From Batkoa obscura (taxonomy: Eukaryota > Entomophthoromycota > Entomophthoromycetes > Entomophthorales > Batkoaceae), in NCBI GenBank assembly GCA_030770535.1, contig JASVEC010000003.1:1860001-1924000 (forward strand): a DNA stretch of 64,000 bases. Direction: 5' to 3'. Position numbers and translations under genes: made by a program. This document shows, one piece after another, positions 35,101 through 45,268 of this stretch. Within the stretch, counting starts at the first letter, position 1. Each line of letters begins with the position of its first letter. The notes under the pieces are model-generated. The model saw only the letters and a list, made by a program, of their open reading frames with translations, searched no databases and was not told the origin of the DNA.

Positions 35101-36658
35101 TATTCAGTAATTCTCTGATTAATTGATGACGTTGCATTCCCCTTCTACTACCATTTTCATTAACTTTTACGCAATAACAAATATAACGCACAATATCAGG
35201 TACAATAAATTGTCCTTCTGGTGTATCAAAATAATCTCTTTTAAGCCAGGTATGATATAATGGGTATTCATTTATGTTTATCTAATAAAGGAAATTCAAT
35301 TAATCACTATGAATTACAATACAATTTCTATTATTATTTTACTTGATTTAAAATAAAATGAATCCTTTCTTTTAATTGTAAATTTAAATATCCAGAAATA
35401 TACTCTTTTGGTGTAGGTTGCATAAATAACCTTATTGTACCTTTGAATTATTAAATTTAATATTAAATTAAATACAATGTTACCTTTATGGGGTTGATCT
35501 ATAGTAGCAAATCGAGCCATCATACCACTCCAAGCATGAGTAATTGTAGCAATTCTGGAAATTTGAGAAATTGTTCTTAATAAATCTCTACCAATTGAAA
35601 GACAATAAGCGGGCTAAAAACAAGCTTAATCAAAGTTAATAAAATTTAAAATCGAGTTACTTTATGATCTAAAAGACTACTACAAAATCGAGTTTCATTT
35701 AATTGTAAATCCGGAAAAGCATTATGAAACTGTAATTTTTTTAAAAAGGTAAAACAAGATTGTCCCATTAAATCTGGAATATTTGATGTTTCTTCACCCA
35801 CTTTGGCTTCAAAGTCACCATCACACATCATTCTATCACTAAAATTATTATTACTATATTAAATATTGATCTATTTAAAATAATAAATTTACAGTATTTT
35901 CAGACTTAAATTGACAAGATGTCGGTAATAATTTATCTTTTTAATATGTCCAGGTCCAACTAAAAATTGAATTTAATCTTAATTTAAATTGAATTTTTTA
36001 ATCTCTTACTTGGAATTTCAGTTATCAAATATCGAACTACTCCAGCAAAAGGTATCAATTCCGTTTCTGGAAATCGATTAATAATCCAAAATAACTATAA
36101 AATAATTAACCAAATAAACAAGTGAAGTTTACTTTTACCTTTTCTAATACTTCTTCCCTCATCAAATTTAAAAAAGGTTGTTGAATAACTAAAAACATAC
36201 AACGAACCAATTCCTGAAATTCATCTTGATTAACTTCAAGTAAAAGTTGAAAGATCTAATTAATAAATAGTTAATAAAAAGTCTCAATGACAACCGTTAA
36301 TATCCTACAAAATCTGGGGGTTCATTCATTGCTAATATAAAATAAAAAAGTCCTTGGATGGCGCCATGATAATGGTCTTTGGAAGTGGAAGCCTTTTAAT
36401 TTTAAGTTCCTCAGTGTATAAATTACTTAATTATAATTACATGTGCTCTCAAACCTGCCGACATTTGATCTGGCTCAAATTGGGCAATATAATCCCTTAA
36501 TTCGTTATAGGATTTGGATAGTATCTAAATATTGATTTAATATCAGTATGCTTCCAATTCAGTTAAAATTATTCATTTACGTCTTCAACAGAATTTCTTG
36601 GATCAATACTACTAAGTTTATATAAAATGGAGCGTGGTTCTTGATTACGTTGCATCAT
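32131..36658 (-). CDS. INTS3: Integrator complex subunit 3 homologue (INTS3/SOSS-A)
   Basis: In animals INTS3 is part of Integrator (snRNA 3'-end and promoter-proximal transcription control) and the scaffold of the SOSS single-strand-DNA repair complex. I assembled 19 exons, all phase-consistent, giving 1190 aa: 36581..36658, 36441..36524, 36309..36392, 36139..36255, 36010..36094, 35893..35959, 35661..35838, 35484..35613, 35343..35440, 35093..35281, 34955..35042, 34734..34905, 33995..34682, 33408..33949, 33058..33331, 32927..33002, 32728..32871, 32266..32670, 32131..32204. Recognisable INTS3 segments: FCSSLLDH followed by SIGRDLLRTI, DIVRYICYCV, AAEAKFVLFYDWFFF, and EPLYNHPNLDPGI, in the same order as the human protein. 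The middle exon 33995..34682 is a disordered insert with a Lys-Glu run. The C-terminal half is helical and weaker in similarity. Family call strong for the N-terminal half. Confidence 0.87.
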
Positions 36659-37987
36659 TCTTTAGACTATTATTATAGATAGTTAAAAAACAATTAATTT
36701 TTTTGTATTTTTTATTTTAAAAAAATGTTTTTAATTCTGAAATTTCATTCGCTTATTCTTGTTTAGCTTTTCACTATGTGATTTCAATAATGCTAAAAGT
36801 TAGCCTTGTTTGTATTTTATGCAGTTTGATATTTTTTAATTAGTTTTTTCATTAAAGATTTCAAATTTTTGATAAAGATTATTCTAAAAAAAAGATTGAA
36901 TTTGAATTTGCAAATTGCAATAAACACAAAAAATAAATCATACAAATTGGATAAAGAATGAAAAATAATACATGAGGATGTTTTTTTTGGTTTCATTATT
37001 TTTTCTATCTTTTAAGCGCTATTTAAGTGGAAAAATTGTTAGTAAAATTCTTGAACATAAAAATACATCCCCACATTGTCCATAAACTTATATTCCTTCA
37101 AAGTATTGAGTTATAATGGAATGTAATGATTTCTATTTTTTAGTACTGTTTTATAAATTTCTAATAGATATCAACAATTTAATAGGTTGAATAATAGAAT
37201 GAAATTTGCCAGTCTATCTATAGGTTAAAATACAAACAGTTAGCAAATAAACAAAGCTATCTAATTCATAGTTTGTTATAATAGATTGTATGCAATTAAT
37301 GTTTATATAGGAACTTTTAGATTTAACGAAGGGTGAAAACATGGGAGTTTAATGTGTAATCTATTTTTAAAAAATAAGCCAAGTAAGCTCAAGTGTTGAT
37401 AGAATACTGGAATTTTGGGCTATTTTAAAGTAAGTTAGGTTTAAGTGATTTTAATATACTTTAAGATAATTAGTCCAAGCTCATATCGAAATATAGGTAA
37501 TAAAATCTATGAATTTTTACAATCGCTGGCTACAATAGACGATTGTTGTAACACTAAAGGTTAAATTTATAAATTGAGAAAAGAATCAATATAAACACTA
37601 ATAGTAAGATTTTAATTTACTTTACCATAAACAAATTTGAATGTATGCCATAAAACGAATTCTATAAATAAAAACAACCTTGTATATAACTAAAACCTGT
37701 TAATTTTCAATTTATGAAATAGTTAAATTATTAATGCAGAGTTAATTTTATAAGTTTCAATTACCGACAATTATCTTTAAATAGTACAAACTAAATTTTA
37801 AATCAAAGATTCCCTAAATATAGCAGTGTAAAAGAAAATATATAATAGTCTATTTTAATCTATCATTTATTAAAATAAAGTCTTCTACATCCCAACTATA
37901 AATCATGCTTTTAAAATACCAATATAAATAGAGTGAGAGATGTAGAACTAAAATGTTATTTTTAAAAAGATAAATTGTTTGTAAACT
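36659..37987. other. Divergent intergenic region, INTS3 to sulfate permease B
   Basis: About 1.3 kb holding one MITE copy at 36969..37076; otherwise A+T-rich with no coding frame. Confidence 0.45.
36969..37076 (-). mobile_element. MITE-like element
   Basis: Full-length member in reverse orientation: CATGAGGATGTTTTTTTTGG end, core TTTTAAGCGCTATTTAAGTGG, other end AAATACATCCCCACAT. It is the copy nearest the INTS3 start (~310 bp upstream of it). Confidence 0.8.
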
Positions 37988-40258
37988 ATGATAAATGAAT
38001 TAAATAATTATAATGCAGATGAACTAAACATCAATTATAAACTGAGAAAATACCATAAACAAGAAACAAAGTCAGAATTAGCCTATCGTCTATATCATGA
38101 AGTTTTATATGAAACTCCAACATATATAAAATCCTTTATACCAATAATAACCTGGCTACCAAAGTATAACCGTCAATGGTTATTAGGTGATATAATCTCT
38201 GGATTTACAGTCGGCTTAATGTTAGTCCCACAATCACTAGCGTATACTAAATTAGCACAGATCCCAATCCATTATGGGTTATATTCTTCCTTTATAGGCA
38301 ACTTAATGTATACTATCTTTGGTAGTTCAAGAGAAATAAGTATGGGTCCAACCACAGTATTGAGTTTATTAATTGGAGAAACTGTAATTTCAGTTACTTC
38401 GGATTCAAATAATCAATATACTCCAGAACAAATAGGCTCTGTTTTAGCTATAACTATGTCTTTAATTGCTATTATAGGTTCTATCTTAAGGCTGGGGTTT
38501 ATATTAGATCTCATTCCTAACTCTGTAATTACTGGCTTTACCCTTGGGGCAGCATGTACTATTATGTTAAGTCAATTAAGTTCTTTATTCGGGATACCAA
38601 ATGTTATTACAAGCCAACCAACATGGGAAGTAATAAAAAATCTAATTTTAAATGTACCAAAAGTAAATTATATAAATTTATTGTTTGGTTTGTTTTCCTT
38701 ATTATTTTTATTTCTCATGCCTTACTTAGTTTCCAAACAGCTTACTCGGTTCCCAGCCTTATTTTATTTAATCATTTCTTCTAATGCTATTGCTGCTATT
38801 CTATTCACTTTAATTTCATTTGCTTTAAAATCTACTAACCCATCAATTAATCTTTCTGTTGTTGGTACTGTACCTAAAGGTTTTAGTTACATTGGTCCTC
38901 CACCTTTAGACTCAAATCTATGGGCTAAAATATTATCACATACACCCTATCTATTTTTAGCATCTATATTAGAACACATAGCCATTTGTAAAAGTTTTTC
39001 AACCGAAGTAGGATACAAATTACACACTTCTCAAGAATTTTTTGCTGTTGGAGTAGCCAACTTAGTTGCTTCCTTTTTTTCTGGTTTTCCAATAGCAGGC
39101 GCATTCTCCCGTGGTGCAGTACTAGCCAAATCTGGTGTAAAGAGCCCAATGGTAGGCATTTTTATTGCGCTGATTTTATTAGCTGCTTTTCAATTTTTAA
39201 CTCCTGCTTTTTATTATATTCCATCTGCTACTTTAGCTGCTATTATTATGCGTGCTGGTATATCTTTGCTTCCTAGCCTTTTAAATATAAAGGAATTATG
39301 TACTACTTCTAAAATCGATTTCTTTGTTTTTGTTGTTGCATCAATTGTTACTTTTTTACTTGGTGTACAATATGGAATTGGTAGTGCTGTTGTTATTTCT
39401 TTCTTATATTTATTATTACGTATTGCAAGACCTAAATTTTATGTATTAGGAGAAATTCAAGGTAGGGATGGGGTATTTGTTGATAAATATCATCCAGCAT
39501 ATAAAGCAGAAGATCCAGAACCTGGAATAATTGTTTTTAGAATTCAAGAGTCTATTATATTTCCAAATATTTCTTTTTTAAAAGACCAACTTATGGACTA
39601 TGTTTTAGAACATACTAAATCAGGAGCACCACCAATATTATTAAAAGATAAGCTATGGTCTAGTGATTTACATGATCGTTCTAACTTATTAAGGAGAAGG
39701 AGAGCAAAAAGAAACAACACCAGTATAACCAATGAAGATGATTTACCTTATTTGAAAGCAGTTATATTAGATTTAGGAGCAGTGAATTATGTTGATGCAT
39801 CTGGTATTCAAGGTTTAAAAGAATTAAGGGATCAACTTTATTTATATGCAGGTGCCCATCCATGTCAACTTAATTGTATATCTTATAATAATGAGTTAAA
39901 TAATGATATTTTAGAAGTTGAAACTAATGCTCAAATTAAATTTGAGCTACACTTTGTTTCTATTCATTTAAGTGTATTGCGTTGTTTAATGAAATCGAAT
40001 TTAGCTATACCTTTGGGTAAAGATAATATACAAAAACAGGATTTCAAGCTAAACAAAATGAGTGAGGATATGTGTAAAAATGAATGCAAATCGACTTTAA
40101 AAGATGATTTATTTAATACAGTTAATGAGGATTTAGACATCTCTTTAATCCAAGATGAAATGGATATTGAACCCATTTTATTAAATTCATCTAGATTTAT
40201 TCATATTACTTTATCTAATGCTATTGCTAAAGTGAGGAAAAATTTAAATGTTTTGTAA
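37988..40258 (+). CDS. SulP-family sulfate permease with STAS domain (copy B)
   Basis: Paralogue of the gene at 12766, single exon, 756 aa. Same plan: cytosolic N-terminus with LRKYHKQET, a multi-span transporter domain with GLYSSFIGNLMYTIFGSSRE, then STAS with LDLGAVNYVDASGIQ. The Asn-rich insert of copy A is missing and the STAS C-terminal stretch differs. Protein identity with copy A is roughly two-thirds in the transporter half, but ~98% at DNA level in 39311..39544 and still high through the next ~300 bp. A second high-affinity-type transporter with its own regulation is plausible, since the flanks are unrelated. The STAS nucleotide-binding-like loop DASG is intact, so function is expected. 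Confidence 0.93.
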   Translation: MINELNNYNADELNINYKLRKYHKQETKSELAYRLYHEVLYETPTYIKSFIPIITWLPKYNRQWLLGDIISGFTVGLMLVPQSLAYTKLAQIPIHYGLYSSFIGNLMYTIFGSSREISMGPTTVLSLLIGETVISVTSDSNNQYTPEQIGSVLAITMSLIAIIGSILRLGFILDLIPNSVITGFTLGAACTIMLSQLSSLFGIPNVITSQPTWEVIKNLILNVPKVNYINLLFGLFSLLFLFLMPYLVSKQLTRFPALFYLIISSNAIAAILFTLISFALKSTNPSINLSVVGTVPKGFSYIGPPPLDSNLWAKILSHTPYLFLASILEHIAICKSFSTEVGYKLHTSQEFFAVGVANLVASFFSGFPIAGAFSRGAVLAKSGVKSPMVGIFIALILLAAFQFLTPAFYYIPSATLAAIIMRAGISLLPSLLNIKELCTTSKIDFFVFVVASIVTFLLGVQYGIGSAVVISFLYLLLRIARPKFYVLGEIQGRDGVFVDKYHPAYKAEDPEPGIIVFRIQESIIFPNISFLKDQLMDYVLEHTKSGAPPILLKDKLWSSDLHDRSNLLRRRRAKRNNTSITNEDDLPYLKAVILDLGAVNYVDASGIQGLKELRDQLYLYAGAHPCQLNCISYNNELNNDILEVETNAQIKFELHFVSIHLSVLRCLMKSNLAIPLGKDNIQKQDFKLNKMSEDMCKNECKSTLKDDLFNTVNEDLDISLIQDEMDIEPILLNSSRFIHITLSNAIAKVRKNLNVL
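39311..39544 (+). repeat. Conversion-like tract shared with sulfate permease A
   Basis: Counterpart of 14089..14322 at a constant offset of 25222 bp; about 4 differences in ~233 bp. Confidence 0.7.
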
Positions 40259-40899
40259 TTTTTATCGTGTCATTATTGAAATAAAGCTATTTATTTATTA
40301 CAATAGTTTTTTAATTTAAAAAGTTAATGAATTAAGATGATTGAAGAAGGGAAGCTGTTGTGGTTTAATACTAAATCTTAAGGTGTTGATAGAAGTATTT
40401 TAATAAGCAGTACATGCTTATAAGCAGAAAACACTGATAGTGTAAGCTTTTATACCATGCTAGCTACTTTAAAAACATCAACAGTTTCGTTAATTTAATG
40501 TAATTCTATAAACTTTAGCATAAGGATCAAATTTTTATAAACATAACTAATATAGAAAATTGGTCACTATACGACTATACTGAAATTTTTATAAATATAT
40601 GGCTTGAATAAAGAATGTGATTAATAAAAAAGCATATAAAAAGGAGCTTATTAACAATAGCACTATAATATATTTATAACTTTACACAAGTTAACATTGG
40701 GATCCTTCCCAATTCGTTAAAAAAGACTAGAATTACACATGATATAACTGGACTAATAAACAATATAGGAGTAGTAAGCTTAAACTATGCTTCTGTGTAT
40801 TCACCTTCTAATCCAAAATATCAGACTATCAATGGCTCAAGGTTTGGAAAGAAAGATAGAAAAGAGAGATATTTTTAAATGTAATTACAAAATTGTCTA
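40259..40899. other. Intergenic region downstream of sulfate permease B
   Basis: About 640 bp, A+T-rich. A short plus-strand frame at 40787..41008 overlaps the next minus-strand frame and shows no protein-like features. Confidence 0.35.
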
Positions 40900-41289
40900 C
40901 TATGATTTTTTTATAAATTTGCATTTAACTGTATACTCCTTTTCATATAATTCATTAGTGGTCAAATATGGACTAGGAGTCCTTCTTTTAATATTAAACT
41001 CTAAATAATTGGAGCATATTGTTTGAGTATTAAGAAATGAAGAAATTGAAGTTGATAGTTCTTTTGTTAAATCAATAAAGTAGGCTTCTTTCAATGTGAA
41101 TAACTTTAAAATATCGCTTTGAATTATTTTTCTTGAATCGAAATAAGCTAACGTAATAATACTCCTACTTTCAATCAATTTTATACTGTTGAATTCTCTA
41201 AGAATACAAACATATGACGTCCTATAGTGGTCTATTAATTTTGTACTATTTGTTTTTTTCAAATCACCAAAGTATTTAAGAATAACCAT
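40900..41289 (-). CDS. Hypothetical protein, possibly tail of the F-box-like gene
   Basis: A 129-codon frame from ATG at 41289. Composition is protein-like, with SRSIITLAYFDSRKI and LKLFTLKEAYFIDLTKEL, the latter resembling the leucine-rich-repeat phrases found in the C-terminal half of fungal F-box proteins. It lies ~280 bp downstream of, and on the same strand as, the F-box-like fragment at 41569..42002, so the two may be remnants of one gene. No in-frame splice joining them was found. No firm family assignment. Confidence 0.3.
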   Translation of the reverse strand: MVILKYFGDLKKTNSTKLIDHYRTSYVCILREFNSIKLIESRSIITLAYFDSRKIIQSDILKLFTLKEAYFIDLTKELSTSISSFLNTQTICSNYLEFNIKRRTPSPYLTTNELYEKEYTVKCKFIKKS

Positions 41290-41568
41290 ATTACAATATT
41301 CATCTCCTAATTCCTAATTCCTAATTCCAAATTCCAAATCGAAAATAAAGCTTATGTTGAGATTGACTTCAATAGAACTTTAAATAGGTCTACTTGAAGT
41401 TAAATGTAGCCCATTTAGTTTTTTAAACCTTGTTTTGGGAATATCTAATATATTAATGCATAGCTCATAGATATAATAAATTTTAAATGATTATAATGTG
41501 TTTGGTTTCAAGTAATTGATAATATTTCCAATATTTGATTTGCTTGTATGAGTTTCTAACTCTTTGAG

Positions 41569-42002
41569 TCAGCCCATACCAGTGTTAAATATTTCTCTTA
41601 ACAAAAGCAAATAATCACAAGTTTTTATAGTTAACTTTGATAAGTTTGGTAATTGTGTCTCTATTTTAAAATTATTGTAGTGGCTATTATAAGCTTCATT
41701 ATTGTAATAGCTAATATTTGGTGAATCTTCATAATATATAGATGTATCAAAAAAAAATTTCTTGTTACTATATGTATGTATGTGTTTCAATAACAGCCTA
41801 TTTTCTTTAACAAACTTGTCTTGATAGTAGTAATATTTTCCAATACGATACTTTATATAGGTTAAGTTGTACTTAATGGTATAGCTTACAATCTTAGATA
41901 AATATTTGCTTAGTAAGCGTAAAGTAAACAGCTCGTGTAGATCCAAGATTTAAATACTTCTTCTAAATCAATATTTGGCAATATATTAAATTTTAATGAC
42001 AT
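41569..42002 (-). pseudogene. F-box-like gene fragment with a frameshift
   Basis: From ATG at 42002 the frame reads MSLKFNILPNIDLEEVFKS and then runs into a different phase. One base away the sequence continues as LDLHELFTLRLLSKYLSKIV. Together these form a convincing F-box pattern (LP..., then L.LHELFTLRLLSK...). The shift falls at 41944-41948 where a TCTTTGG would be expected and TCTTGG is found, so one T appears to be missing. The remainder (to 41569) has LPNLSKLTIKTCDYLL, an LRR-like phrase. Either a decayed host F-box gene or a base error in the assembly. F-box proteins recruit substrates to SCF ubiquitin ligases. Confidence 0.4.
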
Positions 42003-42481
42003 ATTGAACAAATAAATGTATTTTTGAAATAGTCATGTAATATTAGGTAATTAAATAACATAAGATTGTTTCTAAAGTAATCTCTCTTTTTACAAATTTG
42101 CTGTCAAGGATATAGAATTGCTATAGTTAAGCTTTTTATATGAAAAATATTTTGTTTTCAAACATAAAATGTGTTTCCTGGTGCAACTAACAGCTCTTTT
42201 GTTATTTTTACTCAAAAAAAAGGAGATTACTTTAAATAATCTTATAATAATTGCAAAATAAGCAGGATAATTTCTTATGAAAATCCTGAACTTTAAACAA
42301 AAATATAAATAGAGTCATAATATTTGATGAAGGTGATATAGACATTGGATATATTAAATTTCGGAATTTTCATACTAAAAATGGTTAGTAAAGTACTAAG
42401 CAATAAACAAGAGCGTAGACGTTAAAATTAAATGTGAAAATTAATCAATATAGATATAAATATCGTTTATATAATGAAGTA
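42003..42481. other. Intergenic region
   Basis: About 480 bp between the F-box-like remnant and the first tyrosinase; nothing recognised. Confidence 0.35.
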
Positions 42482-43672
42482 TTATTGATCAACTCCAATT
42501 CCTTTCATAAAATTTTTAAATTCTAATTCACGTAACTCATTTTCACGAATACTAGAGTAGTTTAAATTCATTTTTAGAATGAATTCAATATCTAACAATT
42601 TGACTGGTGGTTCCCCAGGAGCAGAAGAAAGTAAAGACTGATTGTTTACTAAAGCCTTAGGAATGTTACTATCAGCTAATTCGAAATTTTTAGTAACAAA
42701 AGCAACATCATGTTTAACTAATTCTTCAATTGTGGTAACGCTGGATGGTACTGTATATGGTTCTGGTGTAAAATCAGGTATGAAAGCAGAACGAGAAGAT
42801 TTATCTTGTGTAGTCCATGAGAAATGTTCTTGTTTATAAACATAGCATAGACGGTCTGAAGTATCAATTCCTTGAATAATTGGGAAACCCCAAGGAGCAA
42901 CTGGAGTACGACGATTTAAAGCATATTCATCCATAGTTTTAGGATAACGCATTTGATAATCAAACCATAATTTATCAACAAAAGCGTGGTGAGAATAAAA
43001 GATAGGGTTACTAGGTGAAGTATCAGTAGAGAATTCCCCACCAATACCAACATGAATACGACCGTGTGGCACACCTTCAAGATCCATAGAAAATTTACCA
43101 ATAGAGGCAGCGTTTAAATAAAGATTTTCTATTTCAGACCCACCAGTCACTTGCTGGCTAAATACTTTATCACGCCTTAAACAAATCTCGTCACCACTTC
43201 CACTATGCCAATTAAACACTTTAAAATCCTTAAATGCACCACTATCAACACATTCATTATTATCATTTACTTTTCCAAAGTATTTGTCACTATAAATAGT
43301 ATCATTATTGGGCTCATTAGAGTCAATAGTCCAATCCCAGTATGGAATGGTAACTGAAGGATCAATTTTTTGTAACTCTTTTTCCATAAAATATAAAAAA
43401 TAACGATGCCATACTAAGAACAGTTGTGTGCCATGAATTTTGGGAAATAAGTCAACATGCATTTTAGTGTATCTATCCCATGCAGTAGGTTTCGGGCCAC
43501 TGTTTAATTTCTTTATTGCACCGAAGTAACGATCTAATTGATCATCACTTAAATCTTTGATATTTTTACGGACTCTAATATCTTCTATTTTGCAGAATGG
43601 TAGGTCTTGACTAGTGATGAAAGTCACAAGTCCTAAGATTAATAAAGAGACGGATTTGACGTTGAAAATCAT
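42482..43672 (-). CDS. Secreted tyrosinase (type-3 copper), short form
   Basis: A binuclear copper phenol oxidase of the kind that starts melanin formation or cross-links phenolics and tyrosines. Intronless, 396 aa. Residues 1-21 are a signal peptide (SLLILGLVTFITSQ). The CuA site is visible at ~70-105: HVDLF, IHGTQLFLVWHRYF; the CuB site at ~205-235: PHGRIHVGIGG and NPIFYSHHAFVDKLWFDY. The double His in YSHHAFVD and the WHRYF block are diagnostic. It ends soon after the catalytic domain with a ~120-residue tail lacking a membrane anchor or GPI signal, so a soluble secreted enzyme is likely. It has a paralogue at 51099..52745 in the opposite orientation, about 7.4 kb away. Confidence 0.94.
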   Translation of the reverse strand: MIFNVKSVSLLILGLVTFITSQDLPFCKIEDIRVRKNIKDLSDDQLDRYFGAIKKLNSGPKPTAWDRYTKMHVDLFPKIHGTQLFLVWHRYFLYFMEKELQKIDPSVTIPYWDWTIDSNEPNNDTIYSDKYFGKVNDNNECVDSGAFKDFKVFNWHSGSGDEICLRRDKVFSQQVTGGSEIENLYLNAASIGKFSMDLEGVPHGRIHVGIGGEFSTDTSPSNPIFYSHHAFVDKLWFDYQMRYPKTMDEYALNRRTPVAPWGFPIIQGIDTSDRLCYVYKQEHFSWTTQDKSSRSAFIPDFTPEPYTVPSSVTTIEELVKHDVAFVTKNFELADSNIPKALVNNQSLLSSAPGEPPVKLLDIEFILKMNLNYSSIRENELRELEFKNFMKGIGVDQ

Positions 43673-45268
43673 TTTATTAAACTCTAACGCTCTTGTTGTA
43701 AATTAGAATGTAAAGGAACTGAGGCAGATGATGATATTGAAATATATTAAAACAGTTTATATGCATGTTGATTAGAGATAGTATTTATAGCCCAAGGTGC
43801 CAAGGTTCCTACTTTTTGACCTAAAAATAACTCGTTCTATTCTTTGTAAATTTACATACTGAATGTTCCTTTCCTATTTTAATTTTGTTTTAATTTACTC
43901 AAAATGCTTTATACTACAATCAAATAGATCTATAGGATATTACTTTATATATTATCTTATCTGGGAACTTATAAAATTAAAGTATTTTGAAAACAATAGC
44001 AATTTACTATATTTTTTTAAAAATTTTATCAAATATAAATTAAAACTGTTACTACTGTGTTTAAATAACGCTACTTTTTAAATATAATAAACTTTCTTAT
44101 TTAATTCATTATTTCAAAACTCTAAAAGATAGATTTTATTTGAAGGAATAGACTCCATATGGGGATGTATTTTTTTGTTTAAGAATTTTACTAAGAATTT
44201 TTCCACTCAAATACATCCCCATATAAAGAGAAAAAATAAAGCTACTTATATACATTGGTTTGTTGTCATAAAGCTTTTGTTTTACTAATTACTTACATGA
44301 GTATCAAAGATTAAAGGAAACAGTTAAATAACATTTAGTATTAAATCTGAAGCTTCTGTTGAATTTTTTGAATAACATTATAGCACTTAGTTGTACTTTA
44401 CAGTACTTTCAAGGATCATTGTTGGTTAATTTAAATCTAAGGTTCATTTATTTCCGGTTTTGGTTACTTGCGAAAATCATAAATTAAGCACAATTGCTTT
44501 CAAAATAGCTGCTTTGTATATCTTGAAACAAATCGTATTATATTGAATTTCTGTCTAAAACGCTAAAATATCGTCTGAAAATTTACCAGCCACTGACTCA
44601 AAGGCTCTGAGTTTGTTCCACAATTAGTTACAGTTATACAAGGCGGAATAAATTTCTGCCAAACTCATTCTTTCCTTTTCAGAAGTAGGGTTGTTAGAAT
44701 TTAAAGTCCTTATAATTTTAGCATAATATCAAAAGTGACTACCTCTTCTCATTCTTCCCTTGCTTATTATCCTATCACTATCAAATTGCTTAATTTTTCT
44801 TCATCCATCAATAAAGTACTTGGGCGTTTTGTTTCGCTTACAAGATTTTTTAAAATAAACCATTGTAATAATTTGCAATATTTGTTAACACTATTTTTTA
44901 AATTTTATGTCAAATAGAAAGTGAACAAAAGAATAAAAAAGGATACTTCCACGCAGATTTCAAAAATTAACCTAAACCAAACTGGAAAATTTCATTTTTA
45001 ATCTAATAAATTTTTACACTTGCTCATCTAAAAAAGGACAAACTATATTAAATTTACTTTTTTAATTAGCAAAATCCAGTTTACCGTGTCACTAAAGCCC
45101 TAATAAATTACTATTAGATTTTTCAATGGTTTATTATTACACCAGGAACAAAATAAAAAATCATTCTCACCCCAGATGATTGAATTATCGATTTCATTAG
45201 AATAACCTTGATAACAAAAAAGTTAAAAATATATAATAAAGTAACATATACTAAAAGTTTATTTTTTG
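43673..45268. other. Gene-free region with a short MITE derivative
   Basis: About 1.6 kb between divergent tyrosinase and transporter genes. Contains a 68-bp MITE derivative (44157..44224). Small open frames at 43863 and 44735 have random-looking composition and were not called. Confidence 0.45.
44157..44224 (+). mobile_element. 68-bp MITE derivative with perfect 16-bp inverted ends
   Basis: Starts ATATGGGGATGTATTT and ends AAATACATCCCCATAT, exact complements. The inner part is the left half of the normal element up to CCACTCAAA; the AGCGCT core and the right half are missing. Confidence 0.8.

Noticed and set aside
43863-44917. Small plus-strand frames (72 and 60 codons) between tyrosinase and MCT transporter
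   Set aside because: Random-looking Ile/Leu/Phe/Lys/Asn composition expected by chance in A+T-rich DNA.
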